Source: Holothuria scabra
Lineage: Eukaryota; Echinodermata; Holothuroidea; Aspidochirotida; Holothuriidae
Assembly: GCA_037179385.1 (NCBI GenBank)
Contig: CM074187.1
Span: 16,431,450 to 16,495,449 of the forward strand
Direction of reading: 5' to 3'
Length of the DNA stretch: 64,000 nucleotides
Position 1 is the first letter of the stretch; every line of letters begins with the position of its first letter. The notes below the pieces were generated by a model. The model searched no databases. It was not told where the DNA came from and worked only from the letters and a program-made list of their open reading frames with translations. The translations under genes and the position numbers were made by a program. Positions 12,840 to 50,780 of the stretch are shown here, piece by piece.

Positions 12840-14500
12840 GGACTTTCTTTTTTTCAATGAATTGAACTTAAATCAAATTTGAAAAATTGAAAAGTGCTAA
12901 ATGATTAGAAATTTACCTAATAAAGTGTAGGGGGTAGCTGTATTTGATATAAACAAGGGAAATGTCGTCAAGTCATCGTCCCCGTTCTTGGCAATCGTGA
13001 TGGGGGAGGGATGTAAGAGGATGGGTGTAATAGCTTCTTCGGAAAGCAGTGAAAGTTTTGGTTTCGCCGAACTGCCCTTTGCCAGAGGGTCGGGAGGACT
13101 TAAGAAAAAGATATCAATAAGGAATACGACACGTTAAGAGATAACTTTTGATATATCTCAGTCAAACTTGTGAACACAGGATAAACTTGTGCACCATCCC
13201 CGCTTCATCCCGTGCTACGTCCGTGTAATACGCCGGCAAATGAAAACATCCCAAATTTCAGCCGGAACTTGTTCCAATATTTTCGGCTTAATTTGTTCAA
13301 GGGCATAAATTAGTGGCCGCATGAGGAATTCATTGTTTTCCCCATATAATGCCCTTATTGGTTGCAAATTTTTGTGTTCTCGTGATTGTCATGACAATGT
13401 TACTTTGACTACGTTGCCCCTTTTTAAGTTCTGCAATTTGAAAATAAAAAAAAAGTTATTCATCCGCCGGCCCAGGACATATCTGGCATAGTTTGGGGCA
13501 AGATATTTGTGAAAACAAGCTGAGAAATAAATGTTTTCATATAAGCTACCTGAATGCGTGCGAATTTTTTTGTACTCTCTTTGATTTTTCATGAAAATGA
13601 TACCCTGAATGTACGATACAAGGCCTATTTATTTCTGGACAAGAACTCCGATATTCGGTCCTATAACCGGGCTTTGCGTTTAATTCGCAATACTATGAAG
13701 TGAGGCTGAGGAAAAATTGTTTTGAATTTGATTCTAATTTTTTAAAAGAGTATGTTTCATTCTTCATGATGAAAATAATACCCTGTGATATTCTGCTTTT
13801 TAGGGCATTTTTTAATTAAGAATTCGTGCACGCTTAATAGTTCCCTGTATAATCAAAATATGGTATGTCAAATTTTCTTCAAATAGGTTGTCCCAATTGT
13901 TTCAGATCCCTCTCCAAATTTCAGATTTTGAAAAAATGAGGAGCATCGAGACACCTCCCTGCCCTCTGTCTCTCACGTATATGGTCAAGAAACACTTTTT
14001 CAAAGTTTGAATGTTTCTGGAGTAAATAGTTTTTGCTATACGCAAAAGTGATGTGGAGTGTGCTATGGTGTCCACCGTTTTGTTGACCCTTTCCTTTTCT
14101 CTAGGCTCATTAGATAGTTTAAAATTTTGAGTGATGCGGATAATGTTCAAGGACACAATTATAACTTCTGACATAAAACTCTCAGGACATACTAATGTTA
14201 CAACTGTCGTTCTCGGAAATGAAGGTTGTAAAATCAAAGGATAACACATAGTTACGACCAATAGGTTGGAAACTGGGTCGTAAAACTCCATCAACATACA
14301 CGGCCGTCCCACTCTCTCGACGCGTACACTACAATTTCCATATTTGGTTATGCATGATTGATTTTTACATGTGCATTAGAAATTATCCCGTAAAATTGTG
14401 GATTTGCGATGGATTATGATGCATATTGGGGGTTTTCCTAAGTTTCTTGTGCTTCACTGGTTTACATCAAACACCCGACAGTGTCATTTTCATCTCCCAG
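12840..14500. other. Gene-free intergenic stretch
   Basis: No supported exon. The only recognised item is a short SINE-tail fragment near 14.25 kb (separate entry). The 136-codon minus frame at 13902-14312 overlaps that fragment and is not considered a gene. Confidence 0.35.
14254..14296 (+). repeat. SINE 3'-body fragment
   Basis: Contains GACCAATAGGTTGGAAACTG followed by GGTCGTAAAACTCC. This is the same block that ends the full-length tRNA-derived SINE at 39695-39940. The tRNA-like head is absent, so the copy is 5' truncated. Confidence 0.6.
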
Positions 14501-14536
14501 ACTTAAAACAGCAGATCCCTTACAAAAATTCCCCAC

Positions 14537-14672
14537 ATGATTTCCTACAGGAAATTGGTATGTAGGAAATCTATAGGATTTTGGGCATCTTCCTGTAGGA
14601 AAGCAAATTTCCTGTAGGAAATGCTTTCCACACAGAAAATTGCTTTCCTACATAGGAAATCACTTCCCACAT
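14537..14672. repeat. Left subterminal palindrome array
   Basis: Palindromic words include TTTCCTACAGGAAA, CTTCCTGTAGGAAAG, TTTCCTGTAGGAAA and TTTCCTACATAGGAAA. Spacers are about 10-20 bp. Confidence 0.75.
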
Positions 14673-15430
14673 GGGTCATTCCGTTTATATTGTGGGGTAT
14701 CTTTTGCATCTTTGTTCACAATAAACATTTGAGGCTATGAGCATCATGGTGCTGATTGCTGGGGACTTGTGCATAGGCGATAGTGCCATGTCCGTAGTTG
14801 CATGCATTTTCCAATTACTGAAACAGATCACCAATCCTCTAAAGATATATGTGGTATAGGCTCTGTGGTAGAGGAAGATAAATGAATATCCAGAACTCCA
14901 TGATTAATTGCTGCTCAATGCCTTTGCTCCCATTAAGTAGAAGGGAAAAATGACATGTTCCCTGTGTTTATGTTATGCATGCCTTTTCAGACAGAGCAAT
15001 GCAGTTTAAAATAAGCTACAACCGGGTTATTCACTCGTTGATATGTCCAGAACTGCAGTTATCCCAGCTCTTATCCAAAAGAAATGTTCAATATCAAGAA
15101 TCAAAATATGCCATGACCTGAACTAGTGCATGGATATATCTACTGCACAGTCCTCAGCAAATATATTCCTCAGATTATCCATGAGTGTCCACCATGTAAG
15201 GAGTAAAATTCTGAACATTATAATCACTGCTAGAACCACTTCACATTATTTGCTGCTTGAAGCCCTGAACCCTGTTACAGCACTGAAGCAATACACTCTA
15301 CTGCTATACTACAACATATGGTCAAGTCAAGGACAGATTTGAAAAGCTCTTTGTTGTGACTCAGAAGGCTTTAGTGACCAATGACAATGGACTTCCTTTC
15401 ATGTGCCAATGAATGCAATGGCCAGTGTAT

Positions 15431-15570
15431 TAACATAACATAACATAACATAACATAACATAACATAACATAACATAACATAACATAACATAACATAACA
15501 TAACATAACATAACATAACATAACATAACATAACATAACATAACATAACATAACATAACATAACATAACA
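15431..15570. repeat. (TAACA)n microsatellite, 28 uninterrupted units
   Basis: 140 bp of perfect TAACA units. On the minus strand this is the (TTATG)n 3' tail of the adjoining LINE fragment; the same tail borders the related LINE at 52915. Minus-strand frames through it encode a CYVML repeat and are artefacts. Confidence 0.9.
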
Positions 15571-15835
15571 GGTTAAAGGGCAAAGGAGGGCTGTAAAGGC
15601 CCCATAAGATGCCCTGTAATCCAAAAACCCCCCAAAACAAAGCAAACCACCAACACCTAAAGAGCCCAGAAAGATTAGATTCTACCACAGTCATGGAAAA
15701 ACTTGTCAATATTAACCTTAAAACGGTGCACTGATGTGGAGTTAACAACCCACTCAGGCAGGCTATTCCACTCACTAACAACCCTATGAGAGAAACTGAA
15801 CTTCCTAATGTCAAGTCTAGCAAAAGACTTAGGAA
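15571..15835 (-). mobile_element. CR1-like LINE, 5'-truncated 3' end
   Basis: The sequence matches, in order and on the same strand, the 3' end of the LINE at 52915-54487. Shared blocks include the reverse complements of GGGCAAAGGAGGGC and CCCCATAAGATGCCCTG, ATTCTACCACAG, ATGGAAAAACTTGTCAAT and AACTTCCTAATGTCAAG. Only about 265 bp of the element plus its tail are present, so it is a dead 5'-truncated copy. It lies inside the inverted-repeat element at 14515-16062. Confidence 0.8.
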
Positions 15836-15845
15836 TAGACTCACC

Positions 15846-16042
15846 AATTCCTACATAGGAAAGTTGAAATTCCTGTAGGAATTCGACAATTCCTACAGGA
15901 AATGGTCTTTCCTATGTAGGAAATAGCAAATTCCTACATAGGAAAATTGAAATTCCTGTAGGAATCTTAAAATTCCTACTGGAAATGGCTTACTTCCTAT
16001 AGGAAATGTGTTTTTCCTACAGGATTCCTACAGGAAATGTAC
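15846..16042. repeat. Right subterminal palindrome array
   Basis: About nine palindromes such as ATTCCTACATAGGAAA, AATTCCTGTAGGAATT, ATTCCTACAGGAAA and CTTCCTATAGGAAATG, in the same style as the left array at 14537-14672. Confidence 0.75.
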
Positions 16043-16516
16043 TGGGAATTTTTGTAAGGGATGATTTGCTTTATGTTGCTAAGCTTCATTTCGCTCAATT
16101 TGGACGGGTTGTTTCCGAAAAAAATCGTAGTCTATACAGTTGTAGCAGACTTATGTTTGCCGTCAGCTTAGCTAGTCCCATATCCTGCCGTGATCCCATA
16201 TGGTTCCTGGCGCATATGACACTAGGGAACGGCCCGATTAGCCCTCCTATTTTTTCACTGGGGGTGAACAGGCCCTCCCCATCCCTTCTCTCACCTCTAC
16301 AGTGGTGCAGCTAGTGTTTATGGCTCCAGGAGCAAAAAACGAATTTGGTGCCCCTCCCCCAATCCTCAGTCGCAGGTGGAGTGGTAATATAAATAGGCTT
16401 AACAGTAATAGGCCTGCACAACTCAAAAATTATTATTACAATATAATGCTCATGGCAACATTTCCTAAGTGATCTCGAGTCGACGTCGCGGGAAAATCAA
16501 CCACCCACCCCATCCT

Positions 16517-16541
16517 CCCTTCTTTCTTTCTTTCTTTCTTT
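16517..16541. repeat. (CTTT)n microsatellite
   Basis: Five to six TTTC/CTTT units about 280 bp upstream of the TMEM245 start codon. Confidence 0.7.
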
Positions 16542-16824
16542 ATTGTGACCATGCTATACAGCTGTTACAGGGAATCATTTGTTGGTTTCCGCGACCGGCT
16601 TGACCTCTTCCTGACCTTAGTTTATTATGATCGCGCGCAATATATGTACACAACGAATGTCACTCGCCAGCACTGCACGCATGTTGAGGATGTACTTTCG
16701 AGGTCGAGCTCTTAAGTGGCGTATTCACTGTATATTATTGCACGGTACAGTCAATAGGCTAGGCCTATGCATGTTGTAAGTTGCTACATTATAATAACCT
16801 GCAACTGTGGCACCTGTAACCGTC
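16542..16824 (+). promoter_or_regulatory. Presumed TMEM245 promoter and 5'UTR
   Basis: The interval directly precedes the TMEM245 start codon and has more CpG than its surroundings (for example GATCGCGCGCAATATATG near 16630). No TATA box or initiator can be assigned with confidence. Defined by position only. Confidence 0.35.
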
Positions 16825-42348
<25,524 letters not shown>

Positions 42349-43160
42349 GTGAGTGATTTTGATTTTAGCATTGGAGGTCTGTGAGCACTAGGTATTCTTC
42401 ACTAAGCAACTTAATATTTGTTTATTATTTTAAGGGGAGACATTGAGTTGATATACAAGGTTGTCTCCAGCCCAATTTGAGTGTTGGTTAATTTTCTGAT
42501 GTGGCAAAATGTGCCTGGCTGTGACCATGGCTGGAAAAAACCAGCAATTTGGGAATGTCATTGCAGGGAAATTTTGGTATTTGGAGGGAAATTTGACTAC
42601 TTTTGTATGTAAACATGTGAAGTCTTTGGGAAATTTTGATTTGTTTTCTGGGAAATTTGATTTGCTTGCAGGGAAATTTATATTTTTTCCAGCCCTGGCT
42701 GTGACCCCACTGTACTGTGGTAGCGTTGTTTCTCTACATGTGAGCTAGTGCTGTGAATAAAAACCTAATTGTCATGCAAATATTAAAATTTGTGTGCATA
42801 ATTTTCAAAAGCGTCTGGTCACAAATGTTTGTAAATCAAGTTGAATCATTCTTTCTCACTCTTGAAACAGCTATCTGTTTGAAGGATGAAGGGCTTGCCT
42901 AAGTTTGATCATTTGGTCTTTCATATGTAATGTAAAATTTACAAGTTTTGAAAAATGTGGTGAATTTCAAGAACCAGTTCAATGTACTGTTTTAACAGAT
43001 ATGTTTTTCAAAATATATCTTGTAAGTTAACTTTTCAAGAGTTCATGTTCGTACCAGCTCTTTTTCAGTGGGTTTTAATAATGGCCTACAAAAATGAAGA
43101 GTGATGGCATTCTTTCGGGTATATTCTTCTTAATATGTCTTTTTCCTTTATCATTTTCAG
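42349..43160 (+). other. TMEM245 3'UTR intron
   Basis: Donor GTGAGT follows the stop codon with no spacer; the acceptor is TTTATCATTTTCAG at 43147-43160. Contains the hAT MITE at 42526-42697. A junction this close to the stop should not trigger nonsense-mediated decay. Inferred from splice consensus only. Confidence 0.6.
42526..42697. mobile_element. hAT-type MITE with intact 8-bp target duplication
   Basis: Ends CATGGCTGGAAAAAA and the complement of CAGGGCTGGAAAAAA, flanked by GCTGTGAC on both sides (42518-42525 and 42698-42705). 172 bp with internal GGGAAATTT repeats and no coding capacity. Same family as 27781-27925. Confidence 0.85.
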
Positions 43161-46100
43161 ATTGGTCTTCCTAAACCTGCTGTGAATGGTAGTCAGAATG
43201 TCAAACTCTTGCACCTTGCTGGTAAAAAAGCCAGGTGATGGGTGTGACATCATCTTGTCTTTTCTTTGAAGTCATCAGGGCTCATACAGGTCCTGGAAAT
43301 CTTTGAAAAGTGAGGGAAAAGTGAAAGTTGAGTTTCAGGCCAGGAAAGTCAGGGAAAATGAGCAATTTCTCCAAAGGTTCTGGGAAAAAAGTGAAGAAAT
43401 TTTAGGAAGTGGACTTATTGTTCTGAATTTCTCAATGTACAGAAACCTTTTTTTGTTGAAAAAAGATGGACATGCGGGATCTGACTGTTTTTGAAGGTTC
43501 TAGAAATATGAGTCAAGGTTCTAATATAAGTCCTGAAAAATTCATGGAAATTTGTGATTTTGAATTTGTGCAAATTCTGGTTTTGACAAGTTAATGGGAC
43601 CTTTCATACAAGGGGCAGTTACAACAGACCTGTGTGCACATCACTTTGTGTATGGAAAGTCCAATATAAAAGTAATTTGTCCTATAAAAGATGGACAACT
43701 TTTTCAACATTGCAGCACTTTCAACCATGTAATGTATGTGATTCATAGTTCGGTACCACCCTATCTCTGCCCTGGGAGTGAACATACTTTTGCAGATTTC
43801 TTGTCTCTTACGAATATAATGTGTGATGTTTAGTTGGAGGAAGTGTAGACATAGTGTATTTGTCCATGGTTTTTGGTTCAAGAGGCTGGTATTTAAATGT
43901 CAGTGGTACACCACCCTCATGGAATCAGAATATCTGAAATAATTAATATTTGTAATAGAAAGTGTTGCATATTCTCCCTTTTTTTTTTTTTTTGAGGAAA
44001 AAGTATTGCTTAATTTAACACTCTTGTTCTTCAGGTACCCTATACCAGGTGAAACTGCTCGAGAATACTTTTTGGATTGTTTACCCAAGCTACATCATCC
44101 ATAACTTTTTATAACCACATCTGCTATTGTGTTAACCATGAATCTCTTGTGGCAGTGAAAGTAAAACCTTCTAAAAATAGCAATTGTAATTGTTGTTGTT
44201 AAACAACTCTGTAGGAGGTACTGTTAAAATTGTCATTCAGATTTACATACCTGCTGCATTTAACTCAGTTATCTTTTCCTTACTATCGCAAAGCAGGCTA
44301 AAAAGAGTAAATGATGATTTTCTCAGGGGAGTATAATTTAAATATGTTGACTGCAGTGGAAACTTGGTAGTATCGTAACAAGTCAACTTTTTCAATTTTT
44401 ACATGGAGGCTGTGAATTAAAACAAAAATTTGCAGAATGCCATAATCTTGTCTGTCGTCAGTGGACAAAATACTGTTTAGGGGTGGGGGGGGGGGGAGCA
44501 GGGAGCTGAAGAGTAGATTCAAAATACCAACTAGGAATTGAATAGATTCAAAATACTTCAAGTGGGCTGAGGTAGTACATTCAAAATACCTAATTTAAGT
44601 AGAAGTAGGAGTTTCTTCATTTTATGGAATTGTCTTGCAAGAGGGTTAACATCCTTACAGAGTACTAGAATAGCAGTTAAAGGTTAGTGTTAGTAATCTT
44701 GTAAGATAAGTACTTCTTAACAAGGTAAATGACAATGGTCATGCAAGATGTGTTGCTGTATTGACTTCAGCTGCTCTCATACCTAGCCTTATTCCATCTA
44801 CAGGTTTTGTGGAGTATGCCTAGTAACTCAGAATACTCACAGAGAACTTGAAGAAAGATAAATGCACGTCTAACACCCAGTTAACTTAAAGGAAACACAT
44901 ATTTAAAGTAACTCCTGCTGCTCCAGACAGAGGTTCACAAGTTGTTTACTTGAAACTACAGGAGTGTCTCCTGGACAGGAACACTCTAGGTGTGAGAGTC
45001 GTTTTACCAATTACATGGCATTGTATTAACAGGGCCTGATCAGTAAAGCATGATACATTTTTAAAACGCTAGTAATATGCACAAATAGTGACACATTGCC
45101 CAAAGTTTTGCCAGACAATGCTTAAAAACAGTTTCAAATCTCAAATTATGCAGTAGATGAGCTTTCAATGGCATTTTGTCAGCATTTAATAGCCCATTAG
45201 TCTAATTCAGAGATGGTCTTAAGAACCTCTGTGTCTGTATTTTGTATGGGAGAAGATGAAGGGATTGGATGTGATGATAGTGTTACCTCATGCTTTATTA
45301 GACAACAATATAGTATCCTTGGAATAAATACCTCATCCAGATATCCTCATTGTTTTTTTTTGAAGAGGTTGTTGTTAGTGATATTTTCTGTTAGTGCTGC
45401 AAAGATTCTTCACTTTCCCTTTTAATAACCACAGGAAACTTTAAAAATAAAACAGATATTGCAGACCAAATAATGTTTTCACTTCGTTTGAGTATAAGAT
45501 AATATTAAAGATGCAGGGTTTTCTTTAAGTTTACATTTTCAAGTTGCAAAGGTTAAGTCTGCTTATGTTATCTTGATTTCTCATGAGTCTCAAATTTCTT
45601 TGCACTGCCTTCTGTTGTGGTGTATTTTGTTTTAGGTTAAATTTCTCTATTGAGAGAGATTTTTAGGATAGGACATTTCAAGGTTTTGATTGCAGTGGTT
45701 CTTGTTTTAAAACTGACTTGGTTCTTGCATGCTTGTTGACAGAAATTGGTGCTCTTTTTAAGTTTATTCATGATTCATTAACTGTTGAACTGTACGGTGC
45801 CATTCTATAACAGGGTATATTATATCTGCTCAAGGTAATATACATGCATCTTAAGGCTACTCAGTAATTTGTAAGTTGGGTGTTCTGCTCTATTACAAAT
45901 TCTGAGAAGTTCAAGATAAACATGTTTTTTTTTGTGCTATGGATGAGGGTGAGGTGTGCAATGAATGCTCAGCTGCCTGCACATTTCATTTCTCTGATAC
46001 CAAAAGTGTTTTTAGGGTCATGATGAGTATTTGCAATTGATCCATGCTTCTGTAACTTGTAAAAATAACAATTACAATTGTAGTTATAAGGTGTAAAATT

Positions 46101-46960
46101 TAGAGGTGTGATTTTTGGTAGAGTTACCATATACAGAACTATAGGGAAGGTGGTATGTAAATAGGGTGAGGGTGGTTACTGAAAATGGGGCATCATTGCC
46201 TGTTGGCAGAATGGTAATTATCACCAACTTTTGAGTCCATTTCTCAGGAGAGCTGAAGTATAAACTTATGAACTTTGTCATGCGGCATTAAGCTAAAATT
46301 TAACTTGACATAGTTGCAATAGGACCTTATTTAGCGAGTATGCAAAGAGTTCATCTGAGAATTTGAGATGTAATATACCAGCATTAAAGGGCAAGAGTAC
46401 TCACTCCAAAAATATTTTGAAACAATAACTAGTTTCCAGAATTCTTACATCTCTTACAAGTTCCTTTTAATAATGTGTCAGGACTTCAACATTGCATATT
46501 TAAGGTAGATCAATGATGTACTCCTCAAAAAGTTACAAAATCAACGAGAAATATATTGTCACATGATTTTCAAGAGCCATTTGTGAAATAGGATGGACTA
46601 CTAAACTAATTCAAACTTGGGTGTTTGTACTTCCCCTTTAAATGAACTTTGTGCCAATGACAGTGTGGGATGTAAATATACTTTGCATTAGACAGTATTG
46701 CTTTAAGCAACATTTCATGAAGAGGTATTGTGTGCAATTCATTTTATCCAATCAGATTGGATAACCATTGTCAAATATTTCAAATGCATTTCTATGTCAA
46801 ACAGCTGGTAGTATGGGATACTGTATATATATATTGCACTGAGTGGATTCATTGCCATCACTTCATTAAACAATGCCTGAAAGAGTGTATAGGGTTAAAA
46901 ACTTCAGTTTTTCACTTCCTAAACTAGTAACTAGTGCAATAAATGTGTTCGGTAATTCAT
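43161..46960 (+). other. Probable TMEM245 3'UTR exon
   Basis: Begins after the inferred acceptor. Candidate poly(A) signals AATAAA lie at 45446-45451 and 46938-46943; the latter is followed by a T/G-rich stretch (TTCTCTTGTTTTTGTTTTGA), typical of a cleavage site. A TGTAAATA Pumilio-type word lies at 46671-46678. A MITE at 46384-46642 falls within it. The extent is a guess without transcript data. Confidence 0.4.
46384..46642. mobile_element. Small inverted-repeat element
   Basis: Left end TTAAAGGGCAAGAGTACTC and right end GTTTGTACTTCCCCTTTAA are imperfect complements over about 25 bp. Non-coding. Possibly related to the elements at 33.7 and 59.5 kb, whose ends also contain TTAAAGGGC. Confidence 0.5.
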
Positions 46961-49900
46961 TTCTCTTGTTTTTGTTTTGAGCTGATGTGTGTTGTGTAAC
47001 ATCCAATACAGTCACTACTAACCCTAAAAAAACTATTTGTCATTTTTACTCTCGAGAAGAAAATATGCTTTGCGCAATGGAACCTAAAGCTCCATTTTAG
47101 AACAGTAATGAAAGCAAAATAGGATTTGGCTGGTCTAAGAAAGGTCAGTTCATGGGGAACATAGGAGAGAGTCACAGATCAGATGTGGAAGTGGTAATCA
47201 TCACATAATTAAAAGAACTCAAATTTTAGTATGGAAAGTGACAACCAGAGTTTGTTTACACAAGTTTTAGATGCAATAATTCTTCATTGCAATCATGCAT
47301 CAATTTACAATTAACAAAAAAGTTTATCCGTCTCAATAGTCCAGTGTTGTGATTGGTCCTTGTGAAGAGAAGGTTGTCTTGTCTTGTAAGGTCAGATCTT
47401 GGGAGAGACACCCAAAAGAAAAGTTTCACATAATGGGAAAAAGACTGAAACTGGAGACTCTGTATTAAAGAAGTGTACATTGTGAGCATAAGAGTCACAA
47501 GGGTACATGAATATTTAAGTAATCAGCACCCCAGTTGACCAAAACCTTGCTAAATCAGTCGGGCTTTGGTGCTTCAGTCGGGCAGAGATCATAGGCTTAC
47601 GAGGCAGGAAGGGGGACAGGAAGCACACTGCTGGCCATTTCTGCAGAATCTAAAATTTGAGCAGGAATTTGGAAAAAATTTAGACAGGTATTTAAAAAAA
47701 AATTTAGACAGCCGCTTACATTTTATTTTAAAAAATTGGTATTGTTTTCCAGGTTCCTAAGCATGCCCAAATCTTTAAAAGATATCGTTCCTGATAAAAA
47801 TGAAAGGAATGTATAGTCAAGGTAACATTTTTTATGGAAAATCAACAGAATTCCAAAATTTCAGCAGTACACATATTCTGGCAGTGCAAAAAGCTATTAT
47901 TCAAGAGTTTTACTAGACACAGGCTTCAACAACAAAATGCTTGCCAGGGTTGAATATCCAAGTTCTTCCAAGTGTTTGCCAGAAAAATATAAAAGGATCA
48001 TGCCCATTAGAGTAAGATATTTTAGAAAAATCAAAGAGATAAAAATCATTACACATTTGGGAAGCCTGTCACTCAAACAACGCATCATTTTTCATTCTGT
48101 TTAAAAAAATCTTGTGCAAAATAATGCCCCCAAATGGCAATATTTAAATACTTTCATATGTCTGCCCCAAAATTGGAAAACGATATATATTCAAAGTAGA
48201 ATTTCCATGAAAAATAAAAATGATATGAGAGATGTGCAACACTTTCCTGTAGTTTGTGAAAAAAAAAGCATCAGCACCACTTTATACTGTAGTCTTGCAA
48301 AAGCTTTGCTCAAAATGGTAGAAATATTCCGGCAAATGCTAAAAATACTGGGACCTTTTCAATTGCCACATTAATTTCACCATCAGATGGGAGCATGTTC
48401 AGGTGCAGTGCCCAATAATTTGCCATCTATCCTTCCCCTAGAGCCAATTTCGGACAATAGTCATGAAAATCTGACAATTTGCTTTGAATACTATTATGAG
48501 TGATACAGTGTGGCAATATCTTCCCATAAGTCTGCCTGAAAATTCATTTAAACCCTGGTAGCATGACATTTTTCCAAAGGTGTTACTAATAGAAGTAAAC
48601 CAATTGATATTCAGAGTTCAGGCAGTCACATAGACAATTTCATCTATTCAATGAATTTAGGCAAGAGTTGCAATAGGATAAGAAATATTAGCATGTTTTC
48701 AATTTCGTTGAATAGTTTTCCCCTAAAAAGAAGTACATACGAGACTACTTCATGTGATGGTAGCTAGTGGTACATATTAGTAACTAATTTTCTAACCAGC
48801 TGCCATAACTGGTAATTTTATGATCATTCAAGCTGCTGACCTTTTTCTATTATTGCAAATGACAACTTTAAACACCAACTGCTTGAAACCTCCCTATAAT
48901 TAAGCCTGGAAAATGCCATTTCTGGCTGCCTGAGGTCGATTTTTCAAAATTTTCTGTAACTCCACATCAACCCATGGGTGGTGCTCTGCTTAGATTCCCT
49001 GTCAGGCAGAATTACATTTTTGGGCAGAAAGTTTTCTGCCCCCCAACTGAAATGCTTCCGTATGCCTATGGCAGAGATTATACCCTGGTTAAATTGGGAT
49101 CTGGAGTCAAGCAAATGGTCACCACCTTCCCTAAGAGAAAGGGCCCCATATGGCCATGATTTGACTACAAGTTTTAGGTAATACTATCTTACACTTATGT
49201 GTTTGTGAGAGAAGACACTTAAAAGAAGAATATAAACAATTAAATTAATTTGTTGCCAAGACTTTATTGTCTACTCGGTCTACTCTTAACTTATTTTTTA
49301 TAACTACTAGCTGACAAATCATATTGTTGGGGCCAGGAAGTATTTGTCTCCATATTCTTTGCTTTATAAACCATACATGAATACTTTGAGAAATGCCCTT
49401 TGAATATGTTTAAACTTGGAAGTAAATAGACACTGATGTACTAGTCTGATGGAAATAATATTCTACCCCTAGCCACACCAACTTTTATTTTGCATAATTT
49501 GTCAGCTTAACAAGAATGTATACAAGTTTTATGAATGGAATAACATGATCTTTACTGGAACACTGCATGGAATGTGCACTAAAAATGCAGATGCTGAAAA
49601 GCAAGTCTGGTCCTGTCTCTCCTGAGCCCCTCCCCCTCCTCATCCAATATGGCATGGGGTTGCATTTACAACAAGAATATGGAACAATAACTTTATGAAA
49701 ATATAATGATACAAATTTCCAGAAAACTGTATTCAGGAGCAAAATTAAAATCTGAAAATTTAAATTTTTATTATTTCATATCAAAATGGTGTAATGTTTT
49801 TAAAGACAGCAAATATACAGCAATAAATGGCTGCAATACATTATGCAGTATACACGGGCTGTTGGAAGCTGCTGAATCCTTGGTTTCTCTTCTTGATCAG

Positions 49901-50780
49901 AATAATGAAAATTCTCGGTTTGTTTGGCTCATCTCTTTCACAAACCTGTCAAAAAAGGTTGAAAAGGAACAAATGTGATATCATAGGCGAACAGGGGTAA
50001 TTTCCTATGAGTGGGTAAGAGTATTTTTTGCCAGAAAAATGTCACCGTTTATTATGCTTTGCCCATGTTTTGCCCCAACAGACCAACTGTTTTTGCCCGA
50101 ATTGGGATTGCGAGCGCCCCCCTTGCACCCCCACCTTGTATGCCTATAAATGTGATGATGTACTTTCAAAGGAATTTGAAATTTAACAGAGGCCATACCA
50201 ATTTCAAAATTCACTTTTATTAAATGCAAGCTGTAAAAATTGCAAATTCAAATTAATAACTTTGTATTTGAACACTAAATCCTCACATTCATATCTCAAG
50301 AAATGTACATCATACCTGACATTATGTCTGAAGGTTTGGGCCAGGTTAATGTGATGAAGTTGGATTAGTGTTGGAAAGTCTTGAGGATTCTCATTTTACA
50401 TGATATACTGTGAGGATTAATTACATGTAGGTGATTTTAAAACAACCACCATTAATATAACAACAATTTTCCAGGAATTAAGCCCATGTGGGAAAAAATG
50501 AATGGTCCTTAACATTAAATTTGCATTTAAACCCCTACGTGCCATTCAATTCGTCCATGGTGATTCCAGTCAGTTCATTTGAAATGATTGATAAAAAGTT
50601 TACAACAGTGTAAATTATTCAAAACCAGTTATCTCCATTCAGTGTTGAATTTGTTAGGAGAAAAAAGTGGTATCCAACAAAAAATAGACAAGAATTTAAT
50701 TACAATACCTTAGAATGTGAAAATGCAACCAGTGTCTCTTATTTTAGTAGCGATGCTGTAAATATGGTAATTATTTTTCA
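46961..50780. other. Gene-free stretch between convergent genes
   Basis: Lies between the presumed TMEM245 3' end and the minus-strand gene. No exon recognised with confidence, though terminal exons of the minus gene should lie here or in the next kilobase. One GCGCCAAC-family repeat is present at 48.9 kb. Confidence 0.35.
48895..49065 (+). repeat. Interspersed repeat, GCGCCAAC family (diverged copy)
   Basis: CATTTCTGGCTGCCTGAGG, TTTTTCAAAATTTTCTGTAA, CATCAACCCATGGGTGGTGC and TCTGCTTAGATTCCCTGTCA follow the same block order as 22770-22920. Confidence 0.6.

Larger units (their letters stand above)
14515..16062. mobile_element. Inverted-repeat element with palindrome arrays at both ends (non-autonomous DNA transposon candidate)
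   Basis: The outer ends form a perfect 19-bp inverted repeat: ATCCCTTACAAAAATTCCC at 14515-14533 and its reverse complement at 16044-16062. Just inside each end lies an array of short palindromes of the form TTTCCTRYAGGAAA or TTCCTACATAGGAA (about six on the left, nine on the right). The middle holds AT-rich sequence and a truncated CR1-like LINE. No transposase frame is present, so it would be non-autonomous. The target duplication is unclear: AT flanks the longest repeat and a TA lies just inside it, so a Tc1/mariner-like TA target is possible but unproven. Confidence 0.6.

Noticed and set aside
13902..14312. 136-codon minus-strand frame
   Set aside because: Overlaps a SINE fragment and has no recognisable domain or splice support.
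15371..15847. Minus-strand frame of 158 codons with a long CYVML repeat
   Set aside because: It is the translation of a TAACA microsatellite joined to a LINE 3' end; no real protein.
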